A stretch of DNA of 64,000 bases from T3SED10-260 sp035363255 (lineage in GTDB: Bacteria > Caldisericota > Caldisericia > UBA6126). Where the stretch lies: NCBI GenBank assembly GCA_035363255.1, contig DAOSES010000011.1, positions 16,850-80,849 on the forward strand. The letters are read 5' to 3'. Shown piece after piece: positions 24,508 to 33,019 of the stretch (position 1 is its first letter; each line of letters opens with the position of its first letter). A program made the position numbers and the translations under genes. Under the pieces are notes generated by a model. It was not told the origin of the DNA. It saw only the letters and a program-made list of their open reading frames with translations, and ran no database searches.

Positions 24508-24785
24508 ATGTAGTCAGGAACAAACAGGATAGCTCTTGCTTTGATGATGAATGGAAGATAATTTCGAACAAGACAAAAAACAGACTAAAACCCTGGTTTT
24601 ACTTCTATCACTTCAAAGAAAATAGTTACAAAATTGCCTTTTTAGCTTTGATATTACTTTTTCAATGGCCTATGTTTGGACAAAACATCGATATGCTTAG
24701 ATTCCGAGTGTTAGATTCTTTACTGCTAATCAACTTATTCTTTTCGCAGTTAGTTAGAATCAGTTGGGGTTTTATTGCATATTGA
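24504..24785 (+). CDS. Small membrane protein of unknown function, downstream of the sigma factor
   Basis: This 93-aa protein is not recognised. It has a polar, charged N-terminus of about 40 residues (DDEWKIISNKTKNRLK), then two hydrophobic segments about residues 44-60 and 70-90. The position right after an ECF sigma, with a 4-nt overlap, is where an anti-sigma factor usually sits. The layout of a soluble N-terminal part before membrane helices fits that role, but no known anti-sigma motif is present. Its 3' end overlaps fabD convergently by 14 nt. Confidence 0.6.
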   Translation: MNVVRNKQDSSCFDDEWKIISNKTKNRLKPWFYFYHFKENSYKIAFLALILLFQWPMFGQNIDMLRFRVLDSLLLINLFFSQLVRISWGFIAY

Positions 24786-25665
24786 GCAAGTCTTCTGAGG
24801 CTTGAACCGAATAAGACATGCTTCGAGCCAGCGAACTGAGCACTTTTCCAGGTCCGCATTCGATGAAGTGTTGTGCTCCCCTGTTTTTTAATTCTTGCAT
24901 GCATGAAACCCATGGAACAGGGCTATAGAGCTGGGATATCAAGTTTTGTTTGATTTGGTGAGGGTCTTGATGAACACAGGCATCTACGTTTTGAACCACC
25001 ATTAACTCTGCTTTTTTAAATGGAATACTTTCTATTTTTTCTTGAAATTTTTCCCGAATCTGAAGCATAAGCGAAGAATGAAATGGAGCTGAAACAGGCA
25101 ATAGAATAGCCCTTTTTGCCCCCATTTCTTTGGCTTTTTGGCAAACTACTTCAACTGCCTGATGATTTCCTGAAATGACTATCTGTTTGTCTGAGTTTAT
25201 GTTTACTGCTTCTACCACACCGAAATCCTGGGCTTGTTCGCACAACAAACTGATTTTGTCGTGACTAAGACCAATGATGGCTGCCATAGTGCCAGCATTG
25301 TTTAACGATGCTTCGTGCATGAGCATTCCCCTGTAAGCTACAAGCTCGAGGCCTTGTTCGAAAGAAAATACCCCCGCAGCATAAAGGGCTGAGTATTCCC
25401 CAAGACTATGACCAGCAACAAATTGTGGGGTGTAATCCTTATTTTTTAGATGTGTAAAATGTATGCAACTCATGGTGTATAATGCAGGCTGTGTGACTTG
25501 GGTGGAAGATAGCTTGTCACTGCTTAAATCTACAAAACTATACTTCAGGAGAGTTGAAAAAGCTTTAAAAAAAGGCTTTGCAGTTTCATCGTCGATAAAC
25601 AGCTTTGCCATTCCTTCATACTGTGAACCTTGTCCAGGAAAAATAAAGGCAGTGTTTTGCTTCAT
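24772..25665 (-). CDS. fabD: Malonyl-CoA:ACP transacylase
   Basis: Moves malonyl from CoA to acyl carrier protein for fatty-acid synthesis. The 297-aa protein has FIFPGQGSQYEGM at 8-20, the nucleophile motif GHSLGEYSAL with Ser87, YRGMLM with Arg112, and the catalytic His196 in VSAPFHSSLM. It stands alone: no acpP, fabH, fabF or fabG gene is near. It follows the HD-domain gene by 14 nt as the last gene of the SLC13 transporter-tgt-HD-fabD run. The ribosome site is AAAGGGG. Confidence 0.95.
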   Translation of the reverse strand: MKQNTAFIFPGQGSQYEGMAKLFIDDETAKPFFKAFSTLLKYSFVDLSSDKLSSTQVTQPALYTMSCIHFTHLKNKDYTPQFVAGHSLGEYSALYAAGVFSFEQGLELVAYRGMLMHEASLNNAGTMAAIIGLSHDKISLLCEQAQDFGVVEAVNINSDKQIVISGNHQAVEVVCQKAKEMGAKRAILLPVSAPFHSSLMLQIREKFQEKIESIPFKKAELMVVQNVDACVHQDPHQIKQNLISQLYSPVPWVSCMQELKNRGAQHFIECGPGKVLSSLARSMSYSVQASEDLLNMQ

Positions 25666-25679
25666 TGCATTCCCCTTTG

Positions 25680-26339
25680 TTAGTATAAAATGCTATCGTT
25701 AATTTTTAAGTGAAAGACATGTCCCAGCTTTTTACTGGCTTCTTTGCACATTAGCATTCTTTTGAGGAATATCTCAAAATAATCCATCACATTGGAAATT
25801 TGGGAATCAATGCTTAAGTTTAGCCAAATTTCTTTGGTGGCTTGAATCACCATCACTTCAGAGTGTCTGACAGCAAAATTCACACGGTCGTGAATATCGA
25901 ACTCATTTTCATTTTTGCTTCTGACTCTGGATTGTCTTACATCTGATTTGTCAGCGATAACTAAAACAGCAGAATATACATCGGTCACTGCTCCAGCATA
26001 TTCATCATGATTGGCTATAGCTGTTACAATTTTGCATACAGCTTCCATAGGCATGTACTTTTCCCTCAAAAGCTGAAAAGCCATGATTGATCCAGCGATC
26101 GAATGAAGCTTTCTTCCTGAAATATTCCCTATATCATGTAGGTATCCTGCGATACTTACAATCTCGATGTCTTCAGGGCTAAACATAAGTTTCTCACCTA
26201 TCATGCGACAGCGTAAAGAAACTGTTTCGATGTGGTTTAAGCCATGATTGGTATATCCAAGGTTTTCCAGATATTGGTCTGCTTGTTGTATTAAAACTTG
26301 TATTTCATTGTCTTTTTTAAGCTCTTCAAGAGTCAACAT
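25680..26339 (-). CDS. HD-domain phosphohydrolase
   Basis: The 219-aa protein has the metal-dependent HD pattern: NHGLNHIETV with His36, the paired His68-Asp69 in GYLHDIGN, KLHSIAGS, AIANHDEYAG and a late Asp in VIADKSD. This set fits a nucleotide or other phosphate-ester hydrolase of the broad HD superfamily. The substrate cannot be told from sequence. GYLHDIGN is shared with the HD-GYP/YpgQ-like families, but the GYP motif of cyclic-di-GMP phosphodiesterases is missing. It overlaps tgt by 14 nt. The start has AGGGGG upstream. Confidence 0.8.
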   Translation of the reverse strand: MLTLEELKKDNEIQVLIQQADQYLENLGYTNHGLNHIETVSLRCRMIGEKLMFSPEDIEIVSIAGYLHDIGNISGRKLHSIAGSIMAFQLLREKYMPMEAVCKIVTAIANHDEYAGAVTDVYSAVLVIADKSDVRQSRVRSKNENEFDIHDRVNFAVRHSEVMVIQATKEIWLNLSIDSQISNVMDYFEIFLKRMLMCKEASKKLGHVFHLKINDSILY

Positions 26340-27447
26340 TGGAAGCCCCCTGGCAATATTCTTTTAAAAAACTTTCAGCAAAAGCAGTATATCGATTTTC
26401 CTCAATTGCTTTCCTGGCTCTTTCTACCAGATGTATAAGAAAATGCAAGTTATGGATGGAGCCCAGGATAGATGCCAGCATTTCGCCAGATTTGTAAAGA
26501 TGTCTGAGGTAGGCTCGGGTGTAGTGTTGACACGTAGGGCAGGTGCACTCAGCATCAATAGGGGAAAAATCTTTCTCGAATCGAGCATTGCTCAGAGTAA
26601 TTCTGCCTTGATTGGTGAAAAGAGATCGATTTCTTGCAATTCGAGTAGGCAGTACACAGTCAAACATATCCACCCCCAGGGCTATGGAGCGAACTATCTT
26701 TTCTGGATCCCCAACTCCCATGACATAGACTGGGGCATCTGTCATATATCGGGTTATGGCTTCCAGTATCATATAGTAGGTTTCATCAGGTTCTCCAACG
26801 CTTAATGATCCAATAGAATATCCAGGAAACTGAATATCTTGAAGCGCTTTGAGGCATTCCAGTCTGAGCTTTGGGTCATTCCCCCCTTGAACAATACCAA
26901 AAAGAAGTTGTGGAGAGGATGGGTTTTTGTGTTCCTTGGATAGCTTCGCCCATCGGATAGTTTTCTGGGTGTAATCCTGCAGTTCTTTGCCTGTGGTGCC
27001 ATAAGGAGTGCAAATATCTAAAGGCATCATGATGTCAGAACCTAAGATTTCCTGAATTTCAATTACTTTCTGAGGAGAAAAAAAATGCTTGGATCCGTCT
27101 TTGAATGATTGAAATTCAATGCCATGCTCTTGAATCTTTTTGATTCTGGACAAGGAAAAGGCTTGAAACCCTCCACTATCGGTGAGGATGGGGCGCTGCC
27201 AATTCATGAAAGAGTGCAAACCCCCTGCTGCCTTGATAACCTCTGTGCCAGGCTGAAGGTAGAGATGATAGGTGTTGGAAAGTATGATTTCAGTCTTTAT
27301 TTGTAATAGATAATCTACAGGGACCGCTTTTACTGTTGCTGCAGTCCCGACGGGCATAAAGACGGGAGTTTGAATAGTACCGTGAGAAGTTTCCAGAGAT
27401 GCTGTCCTGGCTAAGGAAGCAACATCTCTGGATAAAATCTTAAACAA
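26326..27447 (-). CDS. tgt: tRNA-guanine transglycosylase
   Basis: Exchanges guanine-34 of GUN-anticodon tRNAs for the queuosine precursor preQ1. The 373-aa protein has LTDSGGFQAFSL (Asp90), GIVQGG near 184-189, the nucleophile Asp263 in VDMFDCVLPTR, and the zinc site C301, C303, C306 and H332. The segment LDICTPYGTTGKE at 143-155 differs from the usual DECTPYPA, but the active site is complete. The start is a TTG with GGAGG upstream, 12 nt after the transporter gene. queA, the common neighbour, is not here. Confidence 0.95.
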   Translation of the reverse strand: MFKILSRDVASLARTASLETSHGTIQTPVFMPVGTAATVKAVPVDYLLQIKTEIILSNTYHLYLQPGTEVIKAAGGLHSFMNWQRPILTDSGGFQAFSLSRIKKIQEHGIEFQSFKDGSKHFFSPQKVIEIQEILGSDIMMPLDICTPYGTTGKELQDYTQKTIRWAKLSKEHKNPSSPQLLFGIVQGGNDPKLRLECLKALQDIQFPGYSIGSLSVGEPDETYYMILEAITRYMTDAPVYVMGVGDPEKIVRSIALGVDMFDCVLPTRIARNRSLFTNQGRITLSNARFEKDFSPIDAECTCPTCQHYTRAYLRHLYKSGEMLASILGSIHNLHFLIHLVERARKAIEENRYTAFAESFLKEYCQGASNVDS

Positions 27448-27458
27448 AAATCCTCCGC

Positions 27459-28907
27459 TTAGAACTTAAAGAAAATGGGAATGAGAATGATAAGCGTGAC
27501 AACAGTAATGAGCTGAAGGATCCAACCGACTTTGATATAGTCAATAAAGGTATAGTCTCCAGGACCAACCACCAGGGTATTGGGAGGAGTGGCAACAGGA
27601 GTCAGGAAGCAAGCTGATGCACCCAATCCCACACCCATGAGAAGTGGAGCGGGATTTATGCCAAGATTAGCAGCGATGGCTATTGCTATAGGTGCCAATA
27701 AGGCAGCAGTGGCAGTGTTGGACATAAAATTGGTTAAGACCACCGATACTACTACTATTCCAATCAGAGCTGCTAAAGCAGGACTTAAAGGAATGTGGTT
27801 GGTCATACTGACGATACTGTTGCCAATATAGGTGGCGGCACCTGTTTCTTCGAGAGCTTTGCTGAGAGACAGCATGCCGGCAAACAAAAAGATAGTGGTC
27901 CAATCTACGGCTTTGAAAGCTTCATTGGTCTTGAGAGCTCCAGTGGACACAATAGCAATAACACCAAGGATAGCATAAACGACAAGAGGGATTCCTTTAA
28001 AGAAGGTTCCTACGTCTGGGTTGCCTTTAAAGATGTTGACCCACAAAGGATCCATAAACATAAAGAAAATAATGAGAGCAAAGACCAGAATGGCTATCCA
28101 GGCTTTGTTGTAGCGATAAGTGATATTTGCATTTTCTACGGAAGGGGTGGCATACTTACCGCTAACAGGACGTTTGGATATGCCATCCAGGATCTTCCGA
28201 CCAATCGTGGCCATGAAGATAATGCCCAGGACAAAGATGATAAGACTTGGTTTGGCATAATCAAAAAAGCCAAAGACATTGCCAGTGGCTTTTTCGTAAA
28301 CAGATTGAATTATCCCATTGGGAGGCGTTCCGATAAGAGTAAGCATACCCCCGAGAGAAACTCCGAAAGCCATGGGAAGCAAAAGCTTTCGTGGAGAAAT
28401 GTTGCTTGATTTGCCAATAGCCAGCATGATGGGAAGAAGGCAAGCAGCGGTGCCAGTGTTGTTGAGGAAGGCTGACATGATGCCTCCGGCAATCATGACA
28501 TAAACAATTAACATTGTTTCGTTATTTTTGGCTAAAGATACAATGCCTTTGCCGATTTTTCCAGCAACTCCAACCCTAAATAAGGATTCGCCAACAATAA
28601 ACATCATCAGAAAGAGCAGAACCCATTGATCTGAAAAGCCTGCAAAAGCTGATTTGAAGGGGATGACATTGAAAAGTACCAAAAGAACAGGAACCATAAG
28701 CGAAGTCATTGCCAAGGGAATCGCTTCAGTGAGGAACAGGATGGCAGCGAGAGCAAGAATAGCAATTGAGATCCAGATTTTGGTGACATCGACTGCAGGA
28801 GGAGCATCTGCTGCAAAAACCATAGTACTTGAAAAAGCCACAAACAAGAGTGAGACTAAAACGAGAAACCCCGTTTTCCATTTACTTAAAAACATTTTTT
28901 TTTTCAC
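27459..28907 (-). CDS. SLC13/DASS-family sodium:anion (dicarboxylate or sulfate) transporter
   Basis: A 482-aa polytopic membrane protein with a leading signal-like segment ending VFAADA and about 11 further helices. Two pseudo-repeats carry the sodium/substrate hairpin motifs of the family: FLNNTGTAACLLPI followed by LIGTPPNGI in the first half, and FMSNTATAALLAPI followed by TPVATPPNT in the second. Substrates in the family are dicarboxylates, citrate or sulfate. I cannot choose. The start is a GTG at 28907 behind AAAGGAG, and a second ATG four codons later is possible. It leads the operon with tgt, HD and fabD. Confidence 0.9.
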   Translation of the reverse strand: MKKKMFLSKWKTGFLVLVSLLFVAFSSTMVFAADAPPAVDVTKIWISIAILALAAILFLTEAIPLAMTSLMVPVLLVLFNVIPFKSAFAGFSDQWVLLFLMMFIVGESLFRVGVAGKIGKGIVSLAKNNETMLIVYVMIAGGIMSAFLNNTGTAACLLPIMLAIGKSSNISPRKLLLPMAFGVSLGGMLTLIGTPPNGIIQSVYEKATGNVFGFFDYAKPSLIIFVLGIIFMATIGRKILDGISKRPVSGKYATPSVENANITYRYNKAWIAILVFALIIFFMFMDPLWVNIFKGNPDVGTFFKGIPLVVYAILGVIAIVSTGALKTNEAFKAVDWTTIFLFAGMLSLSKALEETGAATYIGNSIVSMTNHIPLSPALAALIGIVVVSVVLTNFMSNTATAALLAPIAIAIAANLGINPAPLLMGVGLGASACFLTPVATPPNTLVVGPGDYTFIDYIKVGWILQLITVVTLIILIPIFFKF

Positions 28908-28944
28908 AAACTCCTTTCCAAAATTGAAAAGTAAGACTTTTTTA

Positions 28945-28972
28945 ACATTATCATTTTTCTTTTGGCTGTCAA
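28945..28972 (-). promoter_or_regulatory. Promoter of the SLC13 transporter operon
   Basis: On the minus strand, a perfect -35 TTGACA (28972-28967), a 16-nt spacer and -10 TAATGT (28950-28945). The leader before the GTG start is about 30 nt and carries AAAGGAG. Confidence 0.6.
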
Positions 28973-29021
28973 TTTTTTTTGAACATATTCGGAAACATTA
29001 CATCAGCCAGCATACTTGTAT

Positions 29022-29049
29022 TTGACAAAACAAAAAAAAGGGATAAATT
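29022..29049 (+). promoter_or_regulatory. Probable promoter of the tRNA-Met transcript
   Basis: -35 TTGACA (29022-29027), a 16-nt spacer and -10 TAAATT (29044-29049), about 48 nt before the mature tRNA 5' end. It is the only good candidate in the 196-nt divergent gap. Confidence 0.5.
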
Positions 29050-29103
29050 TTATTCGACGATGATACATAGTTTGATCATTGGAAACAACAAGTAGGTAAA
29101 TGG

Positions 29104-29177
29104 GGGCCCTTAGCTCAGTTGGTTAGAGCAGCTGGCTCATAACCAGCGGGTCGGAGGTTCAAGTCCTTCAGGGCCCA
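29104..29177 (+). tRNA. tRNA-Met (anticodon CAT, elongator type)
   Basis: A 74-nt cloverleaf: acceptor GGGCCCT with AGGGCCC, D arm GCTCAGTTGGTTAGAGC, anticodon stem CTGG/CCAG with loop CTCATAA, T arm with GTTCAAGTC. CCA is not encoded. The intact acceptor pairing at position 1 excludes the initiator. A tRNA-Ile2 with CAT cannot be ruled out. It is followed 16 nt later by a protein gene. Confidence 0.93.
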
Positions 29178-29193
29178 CTTCCAGGGAGCGTAA

Positions 29194-29907
29194 ATGCAAG
29201 AAATTACTGTAGCTTTGTTGTTTGAGTTGCAAGAAGTGCTTGATCAAGAAATCGAATGTAAAACCCGACTCAAACAGCTGGCTCGCAATTTAGAAGAAAC
29301 TGAAAAAAAAATGGCAAAAGCTGAAAGTGATTTTGCGCTTATCAAAAACAACTTTCAAAAACAAAAAATAGCCCTTGAAGACATCAATATGCAGCTCTCT
29401 ACCCTCGAAACAGATAAAAAGAAGTATGAAGCCAATTTGTATTCCCCTCAAAATTCAAACCCCAAACTCCTTAAAGATTTGGAAAACAAGATCCTCGAAA
29501 TAAACCGTAAAATTGAAGCTACCGAAGAAAAAGCCCTGAGTTTGATGGATTCCACCGAAAAAGCAAATAAGCTTAGATTACAAAAAGAGCAGGAATTCCA
29601 GGAAATTAAAAACGAGTACGAAGAACAAAAAAAAGTAGTGCAAGAGTTTTCTAATGAAACCCAAAGCCAGATCCAAAGCCTTCAAATCGCAAAAGAAACC
29701 ATTGAAAAACAACTCCCCGAGCATTATCTGCAAGCCTTCAAAAAAGCATTATTACTACAAAATAAAGCAGTTGCTGCAGTAGATGAAGATTGTTGCAGTA
29801 TCTGCAAATTTCAAGTCTCCAAACGTTTAGTTGAAGCTGGCAAAAAAAATCATACCGAACTATATTACTGTGAAAATTGTAGTCGAATTTTGTATTTTAA
29901 ATCTTAG
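29194..29907 (+). CDS. Coiled-coil protein with C4 zinc ribbon (CT398/DUF164 family)
   Basis: The 237-aa protein has a long antiparallel coiled coil (about residues 10-180, rich in Lys and Glu) and a C-terminal four-Cys zinc ribbon: CSICKF near 202 and YYCENCSRILYF near 225-236. Family members are widespread and their role is unsettled. They are often encoded beside RNase HI, as here (2 nt downstream), which suggests a nucleic-acid function. The gene starts 16 nt after tRNA-Met, so its mRNA 5' end may come from tRNA 3' processing. The ribosome site is AGGGAGC. Confidence 0.85.
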   Translation: MQEITVALLFELQEVLDQEIECKTRLKQLARNLEETEKKMAKAESDFALIKNNFQKQKIALEDINMQLSTLETDKKKYEANLYSPQNSNPKLLKDLENKILEINRKIEATEEKALSLMDSTEKANKLRLQKEQEFQEIKNEYEEQKKVVQEFSNETQSQIQSLQIAKETIEKQLPEHYLQAFKKALLLQNKAVAAVDEDCCSICKFQVSKRLVEAGKKNHTELYYCENCSRILYFKS

Positions 29908-29909
29908 TT

Positions 29910-30305
29910 ATGTACAATGTTTATACCGATGGTGCTTCTCGAGGAAATCCAGGTCCTTCCAGTTGTGCGTTTGTGATATATCAGGACAAGAGCATCTTAA
30001 TGGAAAGAGCAGAATTCCTTGGAATCGGAACAAACAATCAAGCTGAATATATGGGTATTATCAGAGCATTAGAAACTTTGACGGAGATGAAAGCGTATGA
30101 CATAGTGGTGTTTTCCGATAGTGAACTCGTCGTGAAACAGCTCAACAAAGCGTATCAGGTAAAAAGTCAGCAACTTAAAATACTCTATCATCAAGCACAA
30201 AGCCTGATACCTGGGCTTTTCCCCATCCAATTTCAACATATACCTCGCTCCCAAAACTCTAAAGCTGACGAATTGTGCAACAAGGTATTAAACCAACAAG
30301 CGTAG
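29910..30305 (+). CDS. rnhA: Ribonuclease HI family protein
   Basis: Cleaves the RNA strand of RNA-DNA hybrids. The 131-aa protein has the complete acidic set: Asp7 in YTDGASRGNPG, Glu46 in NNQAEYMG, Asp70 in FSDSELV and Asp120 in NSKADEL. It is short and lacks the basic protrusion of E. coli RNase HI, as in the archaeal-like/YpdQ-type RNase HI group. It sits between the zinc-ribbon protein and rho. Confidence 0.92.
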   Translation: MYNVYTDGASRGNPGPSSCAFVIYQDKSILMERAEFLGIGTNNQAEYMGIIRALETLTEMKAYDIVVFSDSELVVKQLNKAYQVKSQQLKILYHQAQSLIPGLFPIQFQHIPRSQNSKADELCNKVLNQQA

Positions 30306-30332
30306 TTTTTTTTAATTCAAGGAGGTCCCCGC

Positions 30333-31919
30333 TTGGCAATCAGTGATCGTTTTTCTATGGAAGAATTGTTAAGTTTGAAAGCAAGAGAGCTTTATGAGAT
30401 AGCCCGAGAGCTTAAAGTGAAAAGGTATACACGATTTAATAAGGATGAACTTATCGATCTAATACTTGAGCTTACAGGAAAAGGGAAAAAACCAGTCGAT
30501 ACTAAAAAAGCCAATAGCACAGAGTCCTCAAAAAAAGCAAAAGCCAAAAGTAAAAGCATGCATGCTGACACTTTAGCCTTACTTGAAGCTGAAAGCGAAG
30601 ACACTCCCTCTGCTAAAAAAGAAGAAAAAGAAAAACCAGAAACCAAAACCAAGACCAGAGGAAGAAAAAAGAGTATCCCTGAAAAAGACAAAGCTCCAGA
30701 AGAAGACGAAAGCAAGTTGGAAAACTCTTCTACTCAGGAAGAAAACCTTGAAACACTATTGGAAGAAGTTCCAGAAGAAATACCTGAACCTAAGATTGAA
30801 ATTGGAAAGGGAGTTTTGGATATTCACCCCGATGGATATGGATTTTTAAGATCGAACAAATACCTTCCAGCTTCAACAGATATCTACGTAGCTCCTTCCC
30901 AGATAAAAAAGTTTGGCATGCGTGAAGGCGACGAGATATCTGGTGAAATCAAACTACCCGAGAAAGAAAACGAAAAGTATGCCGCCCTCGTAAAACTTGA
31001 TACAATCAACGGACTTCCTCATGAAGAGGTTAGAAGTCGACCAAGATTTGAAGACCTGGTGCCCATTTTCCCCCTAGAAAGATTCAAGTTGGAATCAAAA
31101 GAAGTCAGCAATTTGACGATTCGCCTTATTGATCTAGTGTCCCCTTTAGGAAAAGGGCAGCGAGGCTTAATTGTTTCTCCTCCAAAAGCAGGAAAAACCA
31201 CCATTATCAAAAGAATTGCTCAAAGCATTTCAGTGAATCACCCCGAAGTTTATCTCATGATACTGCTTGTTGATGAGCGTCCTGAGGAAGTAACCGATAT
31301 ACAACGTTCAGTCAAAGCAACCGTTATTTCTTCCACCTTCGATCAGCTTCCAGAAAAGCACATTCGAGTAGTTGAGCTTGCAGTTGAAAGAGCAAAAAGA
31401 TTAGTAGAACAAAAACATGACGTGGTGATTCTCCTGGATGGCATTACTCGCCTCACACGCGCTTACAACCTCTGTGTAACCCCTTCAGGCAGAACACTAA
31501 CTGGTGGTCTTGACACTGCAGCTATTCATGGACCTAAAAAAGTTCTCGGAGCAGCTCGAAACATCGATGAAGGTGGAAGTTTGACCATTATTGCGACAGC
31601 GCTGGTTGAAACTGGCTCAAAAATGGATGAAATCATCTATGAAGAATTTAAAGGTACTGGAAATATGGAGCTGGTATTAGATAGAAAACTTGCAGAAAAA
31701 CGCTTGTATCCTGCACTCGAAATAAAACGCTCAGGGACTCGGAGAGAAGAGCTTTTGTATAGCTCCGACGAACTCAAAAAGATTTGGATTTTACGTCGCT
31801 TTATATCCAATCTCGATCCCTCGGAAGCTTTGGAGCGCTTAATAAAATGGGCAAGTGAGACTCCTTCTAATGAAAAGTTTCTTGAGAGTATTGCAGTAGA
31901 TACCACCAAAAATTCCTGA
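30333..31919 (+). CDS. rho: Transcription termination factor Rho
   Basis: Hexameric RNA translocase that ends transcription. The 528-aa protein has an N-terminal Rho_N helical domain (about 8-48), a low-complexity Lys/Glu-rich insert (about 50-155, for example KKEEKEKPETKTKTRGRKK), the cold-shock-like RNA-binding domain (about 158-235, with HPDGYGFLRSNKYLP) and the RecA-like motor with Walker A SPPKAGKTT near 282-290 and ILLDGITRLTRAYN near 365-378. Such inserts occur in several phyla and add RNA affinity or condensate formation. The start is TTG with AAGGAGG 7 nt before it. prfA follows 14 nt on; rpmE, often between them, is absent. Confidence 0.96.
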   Translation: MAISDRFSMEELLSLKARELYEIARELKVKRYTRFNKDELIDLILELTGKGKKPVDTKKANSTESSKKAKAKSKSMHADTLALLEAESEDTPSAKKEEKEKPETKTKTRGRKKSIPEKDKAPEEDESKLENSSTQEENLETLLEEVPEEIPEPKIEIGKGVLDIHPDGYGFLRSNKYLPASTDIYVAPSQIKKFGMREGDEISGEIKLPEKENEKYAALVKLDTINGLPHEEVRSRPRFEDLVPIFPLERFKLESKEVSNLTIRLIDLVSPLGKGQRGLIVSPPKAGKTTIIKRIAQSISVNHPEVYLMILLVDERPEEVTDIQRSVKATVISSTFDQLPEKHIRVVELAVERAKRLVEQKHDVVILLDGITRLTRAYNLCVTPSGRTLTGGLDTAAIHGPKKVLGAARNIDEGGSLTIIATALVETGSKMDEIIYEEFKGTGNMELVLDRKLAEKRLYPALEIKRSGTRREELLYSSDELKKIWILRRFISNLDPSEALERLIKWASETPSNEKFLESIAVDTTKNS

Positions 31920-31933
31920 GACTCGATATTTTT

Positions 31934-33019
31934 ATGAATGCAATAGACAAACTTGAACAGTTAAAAATACGATATGACGAGATTGTTAGCAAGCTTTCTT
32001 CTGAAGAAGTTTTAAGCAATCAGGACTTGCTAATAAGACTCAGCAAAGAAGAAGCAGAGTTAAAGGATTTTTCCGATCTTTACCGACAATACCAAGCTTT
32101 GCTTGAGGATATTTCTACCTTCGAACATTTTCTTGATGAATCCAGAACAAGTAATGAGCAGGATTCTTCAGAGGAGATCTTAAGCGAAATCGAACAACTC
32201 AAAGAACAAAAAATAGAACTGGAAGAAAAAATACACTTAAGTCTCTTGCCCAAAGACCCAAGCGAAGATCGTGATGTCATTCTTGAAATTCGTGGAGCTG
32301 CTGGTGGAGACGAAGCCGCTCTGTTTTGTGCTGATTTGTTTAAGATGTATATGAGTTTCGCCGATAGTAAAGGGTGGAAAACCGAACTTCTAAGTTCTCA
32401 TCCCACAGGTTTGGGGGGTTTCAAAGAAATCATAGTAGCTATCAAGGGAAAACATGTATATTACCATCTTATGTTTGAGAGCGGGGTACATCGAGTTCAA
32501 CGAGTTCCCGACACTGAATCCAGTGGAAGAATCCATACTTCGACTTCCACGGTTGCTGTATTGCCTGAAATGGAAGAAAAAGATTTTGAAATTCGCCAGG
32601 AGGACTTGAAAATTGATACTTTTTGCGCCTCAGGTCATGGAGGGCAAAATGTTCAAAAAAATGAAACCGCTGTGCGTATCACTCATATACCCTCAGGTGT
32701 TGCTGTAGCTTGCCAGGATGAGCGTTCACAAGGGCAAAATCGTGAAAGAGCCATGACCATTCTCAGATCACGTCTTTTTGATATTCAAAAACAAAAAAAA
32801 GAACAGGAAGAGGCTCAAACCAGGAAAACCCAGGTAGGATGGGGAGATCGCAGTGAAAAGATACGCACCTACAATTATCCCCAAAATCGAGTGACAGATC
32901 ATCGTATTGGTCTGACCCTCTACAACTTGCAAGAAATTATGTGTGGAAAGCTGGATGAGTTTGTGCTGGAGCTTAGAAAACATTATGACCAAAATCGGCG
33001 AGAGCAATTTGGCTTATGA
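31934..33019 (+). CDS. prfA: Peptide chain release factor 1
   Basis: Recognises UAA and UAG and triggers peptide release. The 361-aa protein has the GGQ motif in SGHGGQNVQKNETAV near 233-247 and the codon-reading PxT tripeptide as PDT in RVPDTESSGRIHTS near 190, which marks RF1 rather than RF2 (SPF). No frameshift is present. It overlaps prmC by 4 nt; PrmC methylates the GGQ glutamine, so the pair is functional as well as genetic. Confidence 0.97.
   Translation: MNAIDKLEQLKIRYDEIVSKLSSEEVLSNQDLLIRLSKEEAELKDFSDLYRQYQALLEDISTFEHFLDESRTSNEQDSSEEILSEIEQLKEQKIELEEKIHLSLLPKDPSEDRDVILEIRGAAGGDEAALFCADLFKMYMSFADSKGWKTELLSSHPTGLGGFKEIIVAIKGKHVYYHLMFESGVHRVQRVPDTESSGRIHTSTSTVAVLPEMEEKDFEIRQEDLKIDTFCASGHGGQNVQKNETAVRITHIPSGVAVACQDERSQGQNRERAMTILRSRLFDIQKQKKEQEEAQTRKTQVGWGDRSEKIRTYNYPQNRVTDHRIGLTLYNLQEIMCGKLDEFVLELRKHYDQNRREQFGL

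Noticed and set aside
27795..28409. Plus-strand frame of 204 codons opposite the SLC13 transporter
   Set aside because: It is the antisense of hydrophobic codons, reads as low-quality polar sequence, and the opposite strand is a clear transporter.
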